Shown here piece by piece: positions 15,425-24,116 of a stretch of 42,133 nucleotides of DNA. The notes beneath the pieces are model-generated. The model searched no databases. It was not told the origin of the DNA and saw only the letters and a program-made list of their open reading frames with translations. Position 1 is the first letter of the stretch, and every line of letters begins with the position of its first letter. Position numbers and translations under genes: made by a program. Origin of the DNA: a virus; IMG/VR virus record IMGVR_UViG_3300042309_002892, positions 1 through 42,133 of that record; one strand, 5' to 3'.

Positions 15425-15967
15425 ATGGCCCGCCCATCCAAGATCGACCGGCTGCCCGGCGAGGTCCGGGAGGAGATCGGCCGCCTGCGCGAGCGCGGGC
15501 ACACCATCGACGAGATCCTGGCGCATCTGCGCTCGCTGGGGGTCGACACCATCTCGCGCACCGGCCTCGGCGAACACGTCCAGAAGCTGGACGCGATCGG
15601 CGAGCGCATCCGGCAGAGCCGGGAGTTGGCCAGGGCGCTGATCGAGAAATACGGCGACGGCGGCGAGGACAGGCTGGCCCGAGCGAACATCGAGCTGATG
15701 CATGACTTCGTGTTCCGCCTGCAGACGGCCGTGGTGGACGGCGAGCCGGTGGAGCTGTCGACCCTGGACGCCCAGCGCCTGTCGGCGACGCTGCGGAACC
15801 TGCAGACGTCGGCCCGGGCCGACATTGACCTGGCCAAGGCGCGGAAGGCCTGGGCGGCCGAGCAGGCCGCGAAGCTCGACCAGGCCGTTGAGGTGGTTGC
15901 CGCCCGGCGCGGCCTCTCGCGCGACGCCGTCACGGATCTGAAGGCCGAGTTCCTGGGGATCGGCTGA
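15425..15967 (+). CDS. small terminase subunit-like (DUF3486, Mu gp27)
   Basis: The 180-aa product matches DUF3486/Mu gp27. It opens with MARPSKIDRLPGEVREEIGR and has a helix-turn-helix (HTIDEILAHLRSLGVDTISR), followed by a long helical region used for oligomerisation. The position directly before the large terminase and a one-base overlap with it support its role as the DNA-recognition subunit of the packaging motor. Confidence 0.9.
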   Translation: MARPSKIDRLPGEVREEIGRLRERGHTIDEILAHLRSLGVDTISRTGLGEHVQKLDAIGERIRQSRELARALIEKYGDGGEDRLARANIELMHDFVFRLQTAVVDGEPVELSTLDAQRLSATLRNLQTSARADIDLAKARKAWAAEQAAKLDQAVEVVAARRGLSRDAVTDLKAEFLGIG

Positions 15968-17445
15968 TGATCGAGATGCCCGAGGCCGGCCTGAAGGAGC
16001 GCCTGGCGGACGAGGCGCTGTTGCTGCCCTACCAGCAGCAGCTGCTGACCACCACGGCGCAGCACAACGTCGTCATCTGCGAGAAGTCGCGCCGGATCGG
16101 CTTCACCTGGGCGATCGCCGCCGACGCCGTGCTGGCCGCAGCCGCCGAGAAGGCGGCCGGCGGCATGGACGTCTTCTACATCGCCTACGAAAAGGAGATG
16201 ACGCGGGAGTTCATCGACACCTGCGCGGCCTGGGCGAAGCTGTTCGACAAGGCGGCATCGGTGGCGGAGGAGTTCGTCTTCGACGTCGTCGAAGAGAAGG
16301 CGATCCTGGCCTTCCGGATCATCTTCGCGTCCGGATTCGAGATCGTGGCGCTGTCGTCGAAGCCGCGCGGCCTGCGCGGCCGCCAGGGCTATGTGATCAT
16401 CGACGAAGCGGCCTTCCACGACGATCTGCCCGGGGTCATGAAGGCGGCGCTGGCCCTGTTGATGTGGGGCGGCAAGGTGCTGGTGATCTCGACCCACAAC
16501 GGGGTCGACAACCCGTACAACGAGTATGTCGGCGACGCCAAGAATGGACGGAAGCCCTATGGCTTCATCAGCATCACGTTCGACCAGGCACTGGCCGACG
16601 GGCTGTATCGCCGTATCTGCCTGGTCACCGGCAAGACCTGGTCGCCAGAGGCCGAGGCGGCCTGGCGCAAGGCCATCGTCGACTCTTACGGCGACGCGGC
16701 CGATGAGGAGCTGTTCTGCATCCCATCGCAGAACGCCGGATCCTGGATCCCGCCCGAGCTGATCCGGGCGGCCGTCCACCCCGATGCGGGCAAGCCCGAG
16801 CTGTTCGCAGGCGGCACGTCATTCATCGGCAACGACATTGCCCGACGAAGCGACCGGTGGGTGTCGACGGCCCTGGAGCGGGTCGGCGACGTGCTGTGGC
16901 ACCGCGAGGAGCAACTGCTGCACAACGAGACGTTCGCGGTCCAGGACTCGGTGCTCGACGACCAGGTCGCCTATTTCCGGCCGCTGCGCATCGCCATGGA
17001 CCAGACCGGCATGGGCGAAAAGCCGGTCGAAGACGCCAAGCGCCGCTACGGCGAGCTGCGGGTTGATGGCGTTCTGTTCACGGGCGACCGCCAGCTGTCG
17101 GTGGCGACGTCCGCGAAGCAAGCCTTCGAAGATCATCTGATCCGGCTGCCCGACGATCACGACCTGCTGGCCGATATCCGCAAGATCAAGAAGATCACGG
17201 GCCCGACCGGGGCGCCGCGGCTGCAGACCGGCCGGGACCGCACTGGCCACGCCGACCGGGCCTGGGCGCTGTTCCTGGCGATCGCAGCCGCCGACGGGAC
17301 GGGCCAGCCGGCCGCCGGCGCGACGGTCGACTCGCCGCCTGGCACCTATGCCGGCCGCCGGGAGGCCGAGCAGAGCCAGGACGGGATCGTGAGGATCGGG
17401 GCGCTGCTGCGCCGGCCGCCGCCGCTGATCGGCCGGCGGCGATAG
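15967..17445 (+). CDS. terminase large subunit (Mu gp28 type)
   Basis: This packaging motor protein pumps DNA into the prohead and cuts it. The 492-aa product has an ATPase domain with a Walker-A-like KSRRIGFTW (K40-W48) and Walker B YVIIDEAAFHD (V143-E147). The nuclease domain has an RNase-H-type set of acidic residues: D290 in IGNDIARR, D345 in AMDQTGMGEKP and D430 in TGHADRAW. Length and motifs agree with the Mu gp28 family. The portal gene follows after a ten-base gap. Confidence 0.95.
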   Translation: MIEMPEAGLKERLADEALLLPYQQQLLTTTAQHNVVICEKSRRIGFTWAIAADAVLAAAAEKAAGGMDVFYIAYEKEMTREFIDTCAAWAKLFDKAASVAEEFVFDVVEEKAILAFRIIFASGFEIVALSSKPRGLRGRQGYVIIDEAAFHDDLPGVMKAALALLMWGGKVLVISTHNGVDNPYNEYVGDAKNGRKPYGFISITFDQALADGLYRRICLVTGKTWSPEAEAAWRKAIVDSYGDAADEELFCIPSQNAGSWIPPELIRAAVHPDAGKPELFAGGTSFIGNDIARRSDRWVSTALERVGDVLWHREEQLLHNETFAVQDSVLDDQVAYFRPLRIAMDQTGMGEKPVEDAKRRYGELRVDGVLFTGDRQLSVATSAKQAFEDHLIRLPDDHDLLADIRKIKKITGPTGAPRLQTGRDRTGHADRAWALFLAIAAADGTGQPAAGATVDSPPGTYAGRREAEQSQDGIVRIGALLRRPPPLIGRRR

Positions 17446-17455
17446 GGGGAATGCG

Positions 17456-18943
17456 ATGGGACTGCTGACCAAGATCTTCGCGGCGTTCGGCGTCGACACC
17501 ACGGCGCCGGTCGCGATGCGCGAGGCCGCCGGCGTCACGATCGACGCGGACGAGATGCTGTACCGGCGTATTTCCGACCAGCGCCGCGACCTGCCGGCCG
17601 TGACCCAGCAGCGCATGCGCGAGCTGTCGCTGTACCTGTGGCGCGGCAACGGGCTGGGCCGCTGGCTGGTCGAAATCCAGGCCGCCTATCTGCTGGCCGA
17701 GGGCGTGCAGCTGACCGCCAAGGATCCGGAGGCGCAGGGCTGGCTGGACGAGTTCTGGACCGACCCGATCAACAACATGGTGCTGAAGCTGCCGAAGAAG
17801 GTCCGGGAGCTGTCCATGTACGGCGAACAATGCTGGCCGGCTTTCGTCAACACGTTCACCGGCCATGTTCGGCTCGGCTACATCGACCCGGAGAATATCG
17901 ACGAAGTCATCATGGACCCGGACAACCCGGAACAGCCGATCGGGATCTCCACCAAGGGCATCGACGACGTCAAGCCGCACAAATACCGGGTGATCGTCAA
18001 CGGTCCCGATTCGATCTTCACGGAGCGGACGCAGAAGCTTCGGGCGACCTTCACCGACGGTGAGTGCTTCTATTTCAAGATCAACGACCTGTCGAACACG
18101 TCGCGCGGGACGTCGGACCTGCTGGCTGTCGCCGACTGGCTGGACGCCTATGACCAGGGCATGTGGTCGGAGCTGTCGCGCTGGGAGGAGCTGCGGGCCT
18201 TTCTGTGGGACGTGGCCCTGAAGGGGGCGACGAAGGAAGAGGTCGACGCGCGGGCCGCCAAGATGGCGCCGCCGGCGCCCGGCTCCATCCGCGTCCACAA
18301 CGACGCCGAGGAGTGGAATGCGGTCACGCCGGACCTGAAGGCGCAGGACGGCAGCGGCTTCGCCCGGCTGTTCCGCAACCACATCCTGGGGGCGCAGGGC
18401 ATCCCCGAGCATTGGTTCGGCGGTGGCGGCGACGTCAACCGCGCCACCGCCGGCGAGATGGATGAGCCGGCCGAGAAGCTGCTGTCGATGCGGCAGGCGA
18501 CTATCGGCGCCATCCTGGTCGAGCTGGGCACATACCAGGTGCGCATGCGGGTGAAGGCAATCACGGGCGGTGAGCCGAAGGACATCGACCCCGAGGGCTA
18601 TGCCGTCACCGTGTCCTGGCCGGAGATGACGTCGAAGGACACGTCGAAATATGCCGCGGCCTTGGCGCAGGTGGTGGCGGCCGCAGCCATGGCGGTCGAG
18701 CGTGGCCTGGTGAGCGAGCAGACCGCGGTGGAGCTGATCGCGGCGATCGCCGGCCGGCTGGGCGTGGACATCGACGCGGCGGCCGAGCTGGCGAAGGCGA
18801 AGGGCGAGAAGGCCAAGCGCCAGGCCGACCAGCAGGAAGGCGACCTGTTCGGCGGCGTCGACGAGCTGGGCGGCGAGGATCCGGGCGGTCGGCCGCCGGG
18901 CGGCCAGGCGCAGCCCGAGGACCAGGCCCCCGGAGGGCTGTGA
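17456..18943 (+). CDS. portal protein (DUF935, Mu gp29)
   Basis: The 495-aa product is the portal, the dodecameric ring through which DNA enters the head. It lies between large terminase and MuF genes, and its central region (VRELSMYGEQCWPAFVNTFT, then YIDPENIDEV) is characteristic of DUF935. The C-terminal tail is acidic and low in complexity, with Gly, Gln and Asp repeats, as often seen in portals. GGGGGAA lies just before the ATG. Confidence 0.92.
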   Translation: MGLLTKIFAAFGVDTTAPVAMREAAGVTIDADEMLYRRISDQRRDLPAVTQQRMRELSLYLWRGNGLGRWLVEIQAAYLLAEGVQLTAKDPEAQGWLDEFWTDPINNMVLKLPKKVRELSMYGEQCWPAFVNTFTGHVRLGYIDPENIDEVIMDPDNPEQPIGISTKGIDDVKPHKYRVIVNGPDSIFTERTQKLRATFTDGECFYFKINDLSNTSRGTSDLLAVADWLDAYDQGMWSELSRWEELRAFLWDVALKGATKEEVDARAAKMAPPAPGSIRVHNDAEEWNAVTPDLKAQDGSGFARLFRNHILGAQGIPEHWFGGGGDVNRATAGEMDEPAEKLLSMRQATIGAILVELGTYQVRMRVKAITGGEPKDIDPEGYAVTVSWPEMTSKDTSKYAAALAQVVAAAAMAVERGLVSEQTAVELIAAIAGRLGVDIDAAAELAKAKGEKAKRQADQQEGDLFGGVDELGGEDPGGRPPGGQAQPEDQAPGGL

Positions 18944-20313
18944 TGGCCGATCGGCGGGACGAGGTCTTCCGCGAGACGGTCGCCGAGCTGATCCGCGAGC
19001 TGAAGACGCTGGAGGCCGAGGCCACGGGCGACGTCCGCGCGACGCTGGAGGCGGCGGAGGTGGAGATCGTCCGGCGCATGGCAGCCGGGCCGAGCGAATG
19101 GGACACCACCAGGCTGGCCCGCCTGCGGGCCGAGATCGCCGAGATCCTGGGCAGCGCCGGCGCCGATCTCGGCGACCGCCAGGCCGAGAACCTGGATGCC
19201 GCCTTCGAGGCCGGGACCGAGATCATCGACCGGCCGGTGGAGCGGGCGGTCGGGCTGGAGCTGAAGACCCTGCTGAACAGCCCGGACCGCCGCCAGCTGG
19301 CCGCCATGAAGTCGTTCATGACCGACCGCATGCAGGGGATCGCGTCCGACACGGTGGTGCGCATCAACGGCCAGCTCGGCCTGGTGCTGGCCGGCGTGAA
19401 CACGCCGAGCCAGGCCATCTCGGCGATCGCACCGCAGATCGAGGGCGGCCGGGCCCGGGCACTGATGGTGGTTCGAACCGAGTTGGGCACGGCGTTCTCG
19501 ACGGCGACGCAGCAGCGCCAGGTGCAGGCATCCCGCGTCCTGCCCGGGCTGCGCAAGCAATGGCGCCGGTCGGGGAAGATCCACAGCCGGCTGACCCACG
19601 ACCTGGCCGACGGCCAGATCCGGAAGCCGGAGGAGCCGTTCATGGTGGGCGGCATCCCGATCATGTTTCCCCGCGACCCAAAGATCCCCGCGAAGCACCG
19701 GATCAACTGCGGGTGCCTCCAGCTGCCCTACATGTCCCGGTGGGAGATGAGCCAGCCGGGTCAGCAGCCGATCACCCGTGAGGAGATGGCGGGCAGCGAG
19801 GCCAAGCGCCGGATCGCCGATGTCCGGGCCAGCCAGGTCGACCGCTGGGCGAAGACCCTGCTGGACCAGCGCCGCAGCGGTCAGGCCAAGCCGACCGGCA
19901 GCTGGCAGGGCGTGGGGCAGCTGTCGCCGGCGGTGCGGCAGGCGCTGGCGGTCAGAGGCGTCGAGCTGATGTCGACCGAGATCTCGATCAGCGACCGGGT
20001 CCTGCTGCACGCCGGCCGCCAGGGCAAGGTGGCGCGCGGCCAGGCCGTGCCGGACCGCGACCTGCGCCGGATCGCCGACCACCTGGAGGCGCCGCGCGCG
20101 GTGCTGTGGGAGCGCACCGGCGGCGACCCGACGCTGCACTACGTGTTCCACGTGCCCGGCGAGGCCCGGCTCGGCGTCGCGAAGGTGGGCATCCGCAAGA
20201 CGCGCTCGGCCGAGCGGCCACAGACGCACAACCGCGTCCTGACCATCGGCCTGATCGATGCCGCCAACCTGCGGGACCCGGCCCGGTTCGACCTGCTGGA
20301 GGGAGGTGTCTAA
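18943..20313 (+). CDS. MuF minor head protein with C-terminal toxin-like domain
   Basis: The 456-aa product contains the MuF/SPP1-gp7 domain at about residues 150-260 (VVRTELGTAFSTATQQRQVQ, then the family-typical HRINCGCLQLPYM at 252-264). This protein sits in the head beside the portal. The last ~120 residues (331-456) are an extra domain with ISISDRVLLHAGRQGKVARG at 347 (H356), a DLRRIADHLEAPRAVLWERT block and a TLHYVFHV strand. That pattern resembles the BECR-fold nuclease-like toxin domains fused to MuF in temperate phages. Toxin activity is inferred. The ATG at 18943 overlaps the portal stop; a GTG at 18940 is possible. No immunity gene follows; instead there is a ~500-bp non-coding gap. 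Confidence 0.9.
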   Translation: MADRRDEVFRETVAELIRELKTLEAEATGDVRATLEAAEVEIVRRMAAGPSEWDTTRLARLRAEIAEILGSAGADLGDRQAENLDAAFEAGTEIIDRPVERAVGLELKTLLNSPDRRQLAAMKSFMTDRMQGIASDTVVRINGQLGLVLAGVNTPSQAISAIAPQIEGGRARALMVVRTELGTAFSTATQQRQVQASRVLPGLRKQWRRSGKIHSRLTHDLADGQIRKPEEPFMVGGIPIMFPRDPKIPAKHRINCGCLQLPYMSRWEMSQPGQQPITREEMAGSEAKRRIADVRASQVDRWAKTLLDQRRSGQAKPTGSWQGVGQLSPAVRQALAVRGVELMSTEISISDRVLLHAGRQGKVARGQAVPDRDLRRIADHLEAPRAVLWERTGGDPTLHYVFHVPGEARLGVAKVGIRKTRSAERPQTHNRVLTIGLIDAANLRDPARFDLLEGGV

Positions 20314-20454
20314 GCCGCGTGAGGGACGCAACCCCCTCGCCGATCGCTCGGTTCCCCGTTCCGGCTACCAGGGCCGGACACAGGGGCTGCAGCCGATTTC
20401 GCAGCTCCCGCGGCTCACCCAGAAGATAGGCCGGAGGCGCCATCACGGCAAGAG

Positions 20455-20478
20455 CGGGCATCCTTGGACGGATGCCCG
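20455..20478 (+). terminator. terminator-like hairpin after MuF operon
   Basis: A perfect 9-bp stem, CGGGCATCC with GGATGCCCG, encloses the loop TTGGAC. No U-run follows on either side, so intrinsic termination is uncertain. It could instead be an RNA processing or protein-binding structure. Confidence 0.4.
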
Positions 20479-20570
20479 GGGTGTCCCGAATGCGTAGGAA
20501 GGCCCAGGAGGCCATTCGACGCCCCCGGGCCCGACGCCGGGTGCTGCGATCGGCCCGCGCCCGTCCTAGC

Positions 20571-20589
20571 CCGTTTAAGCACCGTTTAA
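20571..20589. repeat. paired CCGTTTAA direct repeat
   Basis: CCGTTTAA occurs twice with an 11-bp period in an otherwise very GC-rich spacer. One helical turn spacing would place both copies on the same DNA face, as for a regulator site. No binding protein can be named. Confidence 0.4.
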
Positions 20590-20709
20590 CGTCGATCCTG
20601 GTCGCCATCGACCCCGGCGATTTTGGCCCCGCTGCGGTGTAGCCGCACCCGAGGCCTGACCACCCCCTTTGCAACGCGCTCGCCTCGGGGCATGATCATC
20701 GGCAGGCGA

Positions 20710-20740
20710 TGACCCTCCGGCGCACCATGGTGCGCCTGAT
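20710..20740 (+). promoter_or_regulatory. candidate late-activator operator, copy 2
   Basis: This stretch matches 12680-12710 in 30 of 31 positions. The core at 20719-20736 is a perfect 18-bp palindrome, GGCGCACCATGGTGCGCC. It lies about 75-100 bp before the first gene of the capsid operon, equivalent to the position of the Mu promoter before gene I. Shared occurrence before two late operons suggests co-regulation. Confidence 0.62.
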
Positions 20741-20812
20741 GCGGCCGCCCTCTCCCCGCCATGATCCAGCGACCCGCCGGCCCCGTCCGGCGCCATCTGC
20801 TGGAGCAACCGC

Positions 20813-21349
20813 GTGAAGCCGCCGACCACGCCCAGGGGAAGCAAGGCGAAGCCCGCTTCCGCGACGGGCACCATCACCACCACCCCCGGACCCGAGGCCA
20901 ACGGAGCGCCGGCCGATGCGAACGCCACGCCGGCCGATGCCAGCCAGGCCTCGGGCAACGTGGGGTCCGATCAGCCGACGACCCTGGTCACCATCGTTCA
21001 TCCGGATCTGCCCGGCGCCGACAGCACGGCGCCGGCGGACCAGACGGCCGTGGCGACCGCGCCCGAAGCCCCGGCCGACGCCGGCCCGTCGGACGATGCC
21101 GAGGACGGCGCCGGCGACGCCGAGGCCGGCGACCCGGGCGACGGCACCATCACCGGGATCGAGGCGGCCGCGCTGACCATCCGCGACTTCGCGCGGACCG
21201 AGGGCGGCGAGATCGCCCGGGACGAGCGCGGCCGCGCCATCGTCGAAGATCGGCCGCTGCGCGAGACGGACATTATCGCCGACCGCGTCGACGGCGACAT
21301 CGTCCATTTCGTCCTGGCCGACGGCCGCAAGATCAGCGTGAGGAAGTGA
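20813..21349 (+). CDS. hypothetical head-region protein, Ala/Pro/Asp-rich
   Basis: The 178-aa product has a low-complexity N-terminal ~110 residues rich in Ala, Asp, Pro and Thr, then a short folded C-terminal part (ALTIRDFARTEGGEIARDER, RETDIIADRVDGDIVHFVLA). The GTG at 20813 has GGAG at 20802-20805. It lies between the regulatory gap and the capsid fusion gene, so a scaffold or head-accessory role is possible. No family is recognised. Confidence 0.7.
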   Translation: MKPPTTPRGSKAKPASATGTITTTPGPEANGAPADANATPADASQASGNVGSDQPTTLVTIVHPDLPGADSTAPADQTAVATAPEAPADAGPSDDAEDGAGDAEAGDPGDGTITGIEAAALTIRDFARTEGGEIARDERGRAIVEDRPLRETDIIADRVDGDIVHFVLADGRKISVRK

Positions 21350-21351
21350 CG

Positions 21352-23424
21352 ATGAAGACGCAGGGCCTGTTCCTCGAAGCCGTCGAGCTGGGCGATGCCG
21401 GCGCCCGCAAGTTCCGGATCCGGGTCATCCGGGCCGGCGCGTCCGGCAACGGCAATTACTACCCCGACCAGGTGCTGCGGGAGGCGGTGCCGATGTTCAA
21501 CGGCGCCCGCGTCTTCGAGAAGTCGGACGAGCAGCACCTGGCCGGCAAGGGCAAGGATGTCCGGCAGCTTATCGGGCGCCTGGTGGAGGCGAAGTTCATC
21601 GCCGGCCAGGGCACCGACGACGGCGAGATCCAGGCGGTGCTGGAGCTGATCCAGCCGACCGGCCCGACCGCGACCAAGCTGCGGGAAGCCTGGGATCGGG
21701 GCATGGCCGAGCTGTTCGGCTTCTCGATCGACGCCATGGCGAAGACGCGCCGACGCAACACCGCGCAGGGGCCGCTGCGCGAGGCCAAGGCCTTCACCAA
21801 GGTCAATTCCGTCGACCTGATCGTCGAGCCCGGCGCCGGCGGCCAGCTCATCAACCTGATCGAGGCGAAGGCCGATGGGGCTGCGCCGGAGGAGAACGCG
21901 ATGCGCGACATGATCATCCGCCAGATCGAGGCCAAGCGCCCCGAGCTGCTGAAGGGCAAGGACAAGGCGGCGCGCGACGCCCTGACCGACGAGGACCTGG
22001 AGACGATGCTGACCGAGGCCATGAAGCCGGCCGAGGCAGCGCCAGGCACCGGCAAGGCCAATGGCGGGAAGGACGGCCAGGAGGCCGGCGACCAGGTCGA
22101 TGTCGAGAAGCGGGTGACCGAGGCGATCGACCGGGCCAACAAGCGCGTCGAGCGCAAGGCGGCCATCAAGACGTCGATCGACGCCTCCCAGCTGCCGGAC
22201 GGGGCCAAGGCGCGCCTGACCGAGGCGATGGCCAAGCGGGTCGACGCCGGCGAGGACGTCACCGACGCGACCGTGCGCGAGGCGATCAAGGACGAGGGCG
22301 AGTACCTGAGCGAGGCCGGCGGCGGCCAGGTGCGGGTGCCGTTCGCCTCGATCCCGCCCGGCGGCAGCCAGGCCGAGAAGACCGACCAGCTGCTGGAGGC
22401 CTTCTTCGACCGCGAGCATAAGCACCACCGCGACGCCCAGTCTTTCAAGGCGATCTACGTCCACATCACCGGCGACGAGCGGGTGACGGGCATGCTGCGC
22501 AACTGCGACCGGGGTCGGCTGCGGGAATCGCTGATGCGGGAGGCGCTGGACAGCACCAGCTTCGCCGACGTGCTGGGTGACAGCATGACCCGGCGCATGG
22601 TCAAGGACTACAACCTCAAGAGCAACCTGGACGCCTGGCGCCAGATCGTCGACGTGGTGCCGGCCAACGACTTCCGCACCCAGGAGCGGACCCGCTTCGG
22701 AGGCTATGGCGACCTCCCGGCCGTGGCCCAGTCCGCCCCCTACGTGCCGCTGACCAGCCCGACCGACGAGAAGGCCACCTACGCGGTCACCAAGCGCGGC
22801 GGCACCGAGTCCGTGACGCTGGAGATGATCAAGAACGACGACGTCGGCGCGATCCGCCGGATCCCGACCCAGCTGTCCCGGGCAGCGAAGCGGACCCTGT
22901 CCAAGTTCGCGTTCGACTTCATCCGGACCAACCCGGTCATCTACGACACCCTGGCCCTGTTCCACGCCACCCACGGCAACCTGGGCGCGGCGGCGCTGGA
23001 CGCGACGTCCCTCGCCGCGCGGCGCCTGGCCATGCTGAACCAGAAGGAGGCCGGGTCGCTGGAACCGCTCAACATCGGCCCGCGCAGCCTGCTGGTGCCG
23101 CAGCAGCTGGAAGAGACGGCCGTCAACCTGTTCAACCGCAACACCAACAACGACAAGACGTTCATCCAGACCCTGACGCTGGACATCATCCCCGTCTGGT
23201 ACTGGACCGATGCCAACGACTGGGCGCTGGCATCCGACCCGGTCGACATCCCCGGCATCGAGGTCGCCTTCCTGGACGGCAAGGAGGAGCCGGAGCTGTT
23301 CGTGCAGGACAACCCGACCGTCGGGTCGATGTTCAGCAATGACCAGCTGACCTGGAAGATCCGGCACATCTACGGCGGCAACGTCCTGGACTACCGCGCC
23401 TTCGACAAGTCTGTCGTGGCCTGA
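21352..23424 (+). CDS. prohead protease-scaffold-major capsid fusion
   Basis: The single 690-aa product combines functions that Mu keeps in separate genes. Residues 1-165 look like a prohead serine protease: GNGNYYPDQVL at about 34, H62 in SDEQHLAG and S125 in LFGFSIDA as the likely catalytic pair. Residues 165-330 are charged and helical, like a scaffold. Residues 335-690 are a Mu-T-like/HK97-fold major capsid protein (FKAIYVHITGDERVTGMLRN, VTLEMIKNDDVGAIRRIPTQ, LLVPQQLEETAVNLFNRNTN). Cleavage by the protease should free the capsid protein. The ATG at 21352 follows the previous stop by two bases; reading the same frame further upstream runs through the preceding gene. Confidence 0.92.
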   Translation: MKTQGLFLEAVELGDAGARKFRIRVIRAGASGNGNYYPDQVLREAVPMFNGARVFEKSDEQHLAGKGKDVRQLIGRLVEAKFIAGQGTDDGEIQAVLELIQPTGPTATKLREAWDRGMAELFGFSIDAMAKTRRRNTAQGPLREAKAFTKVNSVDLIVEPGAGGQLINLIEAKADGAAPEENAMRDMIIRQIEAKRPELLKGKDKAARDALTDEDLETMLTEAMKPAEAAPGTGKANGGKDGQEAGDQVDVEKRVTEAIDRANKRVERKAAIKTSIDASQLPDGAKARLTEAMAKRVDAGEDVTDATVREAIKDEGEYLSEAGGGQVRVPFASIPPGGSQAEKTDQLLEAFFDREHKHHRDAQSFKAIYVHITGDERVTGMLRNCDRGRLRESLMREALDSTSFADVLGDSMTRRMVKDYNLKSNLDAWRQIVDVVPANDFRTQERTRFGGYGDLPAVAQSAPYVPLTSPTDEKATYAVTKRGGTESVTLEMIKNDDVGAIRRIPTQLSRAAKRTLSKFAFDFIRTNPVIYDTLALFHATHGNLGAAALDATSLAARRLAMLNQKEAGSLEPLNIGPRSLLVPQQLEETAVNLFNRNTNNDKTFIQTLTLDIIPVWYWTDANDWALASDPVDIPGIEVAFLDGKEEPELFVQDNPTVGSMFSNDQLTWKIRHIYGGNVLDYRAFDKSVVA

Positions 23425-23441
23425 GGCGGGGGACGTTCACC

Positions 23442-24116
23442 ATGGCCCTGGCCGATCTTCAGAAGCTGGTCGACGCGCAGGTGCGCGACGAGTCGACCGT
23501 CATCGCGGTCACGGACCGCGACGACGCGATCCGTCTCGCCGTCGTCCGGTACACTGAGGATCGGCCGCGGTCGATCGTGGTCGACACCACGGCGCCAGGG
23601 GGTCAGCGCCTGCCGCTGCCGGTGGAATGGGAAGACGAGATCTCGCGCGTCGTCGGCATCGAGACGCCGGTCGACCAGGTGCCGCCGGCCGAGCTGGCGG
23701 GCGACGACTGGCAGATCTACCAGGGCGCCGTCGCCCATGAAGTGCTGCTGCGCCAGGCTGTCGACGCGGGCCAGGCCGTGCGGTGGCGGATCACGATCGC
23801 CCATGTCCTGGACGACACCACCGACACGGTGCCCCTGCGCGACCGCGAGGCGGTGGCCTGCTGGGCGTCCGCACTGCTGCTGGACGAGCTTGCCGCCTAC
23901 TACGCCGGCCAGCGCGACACCACGATCGAGAGCGACCGGGTGGACTGGGGCAGCAAGAGCGCCGACTACGCGAAGCGGGCGGCGGCGCTGCGCAAGCGCT
24001 ACCTGGACCAGCTGGGGATCGAGGACAAGCGGTCGTCGCCGGCGGGCACCGTGGTCAGCTTCCGCGACCGGGACAGCCGCGGCCAGGACCGGCTGCTGCG
24101 GAGGTTCCCGCGGTGA
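23442..24116 (+). CDS. head-tail connector-like protein
   Basis: The 224-aa product follows the capsid gene, where Mu-like phages carry a DNA-packaging/connector protein. It is mixed alpha/beta, with a central helical block (REAVACWASALLLDELAAYY) and an end typical of gp6/gp36-like adaptors (SKSADYAKRAAALRKRYLDQ). The function is inferred from position and this helical signature. Confidence 0.75.
   Translation: MALADLQKLVDAQVRDESTVIAVTDRDDAIRLAVVRYTEDRPRSIVVDTTAPGGQRLPLPVEWEDEISRVVGIETPVDQVPPAELAGDDWQIYQGAVAHEVLLRQAVDAGQAVRWRITIAHVLDDTTDTVPLRDREAVACWASALLLDELAAYYAGQRDTTIESDRVDWGSKSADYAKRAAALRKRYLDQLGIEDKRSSPAGTVVSFRDRDSRGQDRLLRRFPR

Larger units (their letters stand above)
20314..20812 (+). 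other. ~500-bp non-coding gap in the head operon
   Basis: No convincing gene is visible on either strand here, which stands out in a genome where almost every other boundary overlaps. It holds a strong hairpin (20455-20478), a pair of CCGTTTAA repeats (20571-20578 and 20582-20589), a small stem TGCGG-TGTAG-CCGCA near 20632-20646 and the second copy of the 31-bp palindromic element (20710-20740). The likely content is a terminator for the upstream operon and a promoter for the capsid operon. Confidence 0.7.

Noticed and set aside
18598-20331. 577-aa minus-strand frame opposite the MuF gene
   Set aside because: Its sequence is Arg/His/Gln-rich without fold-like patterns, while the plus frame has clear MuF motifs.
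20258-20497. 79-aa plus frame after MuF
   Set aside because: It starts inside MuF, has no ribosome site of its own and shows random-looking composition.
19988-20674. 228-aa minus-strand frame extending into the non-coding gap
   Set aside because: About half is antisense to MuF and the composition is typical of GC-rich shadow frames. The part in the gap (MAPPAYLLGEPRELRNRLQP) is not recognised and has no good ribosome site.
20709-20816. 35-codon frame running through the second palindrome into the next gene's start
   Set aside because: There is no ribosome binding site, and the matching frame in copy 1 is only eight codons, so shared coding is less likely than a DNA site.
20998-23367. 789-aa minus-strand frame opposite the capsid fusion
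   Set aside because: The plus strand carries capsid and protease signatures; the minus product has shadow-type composition.
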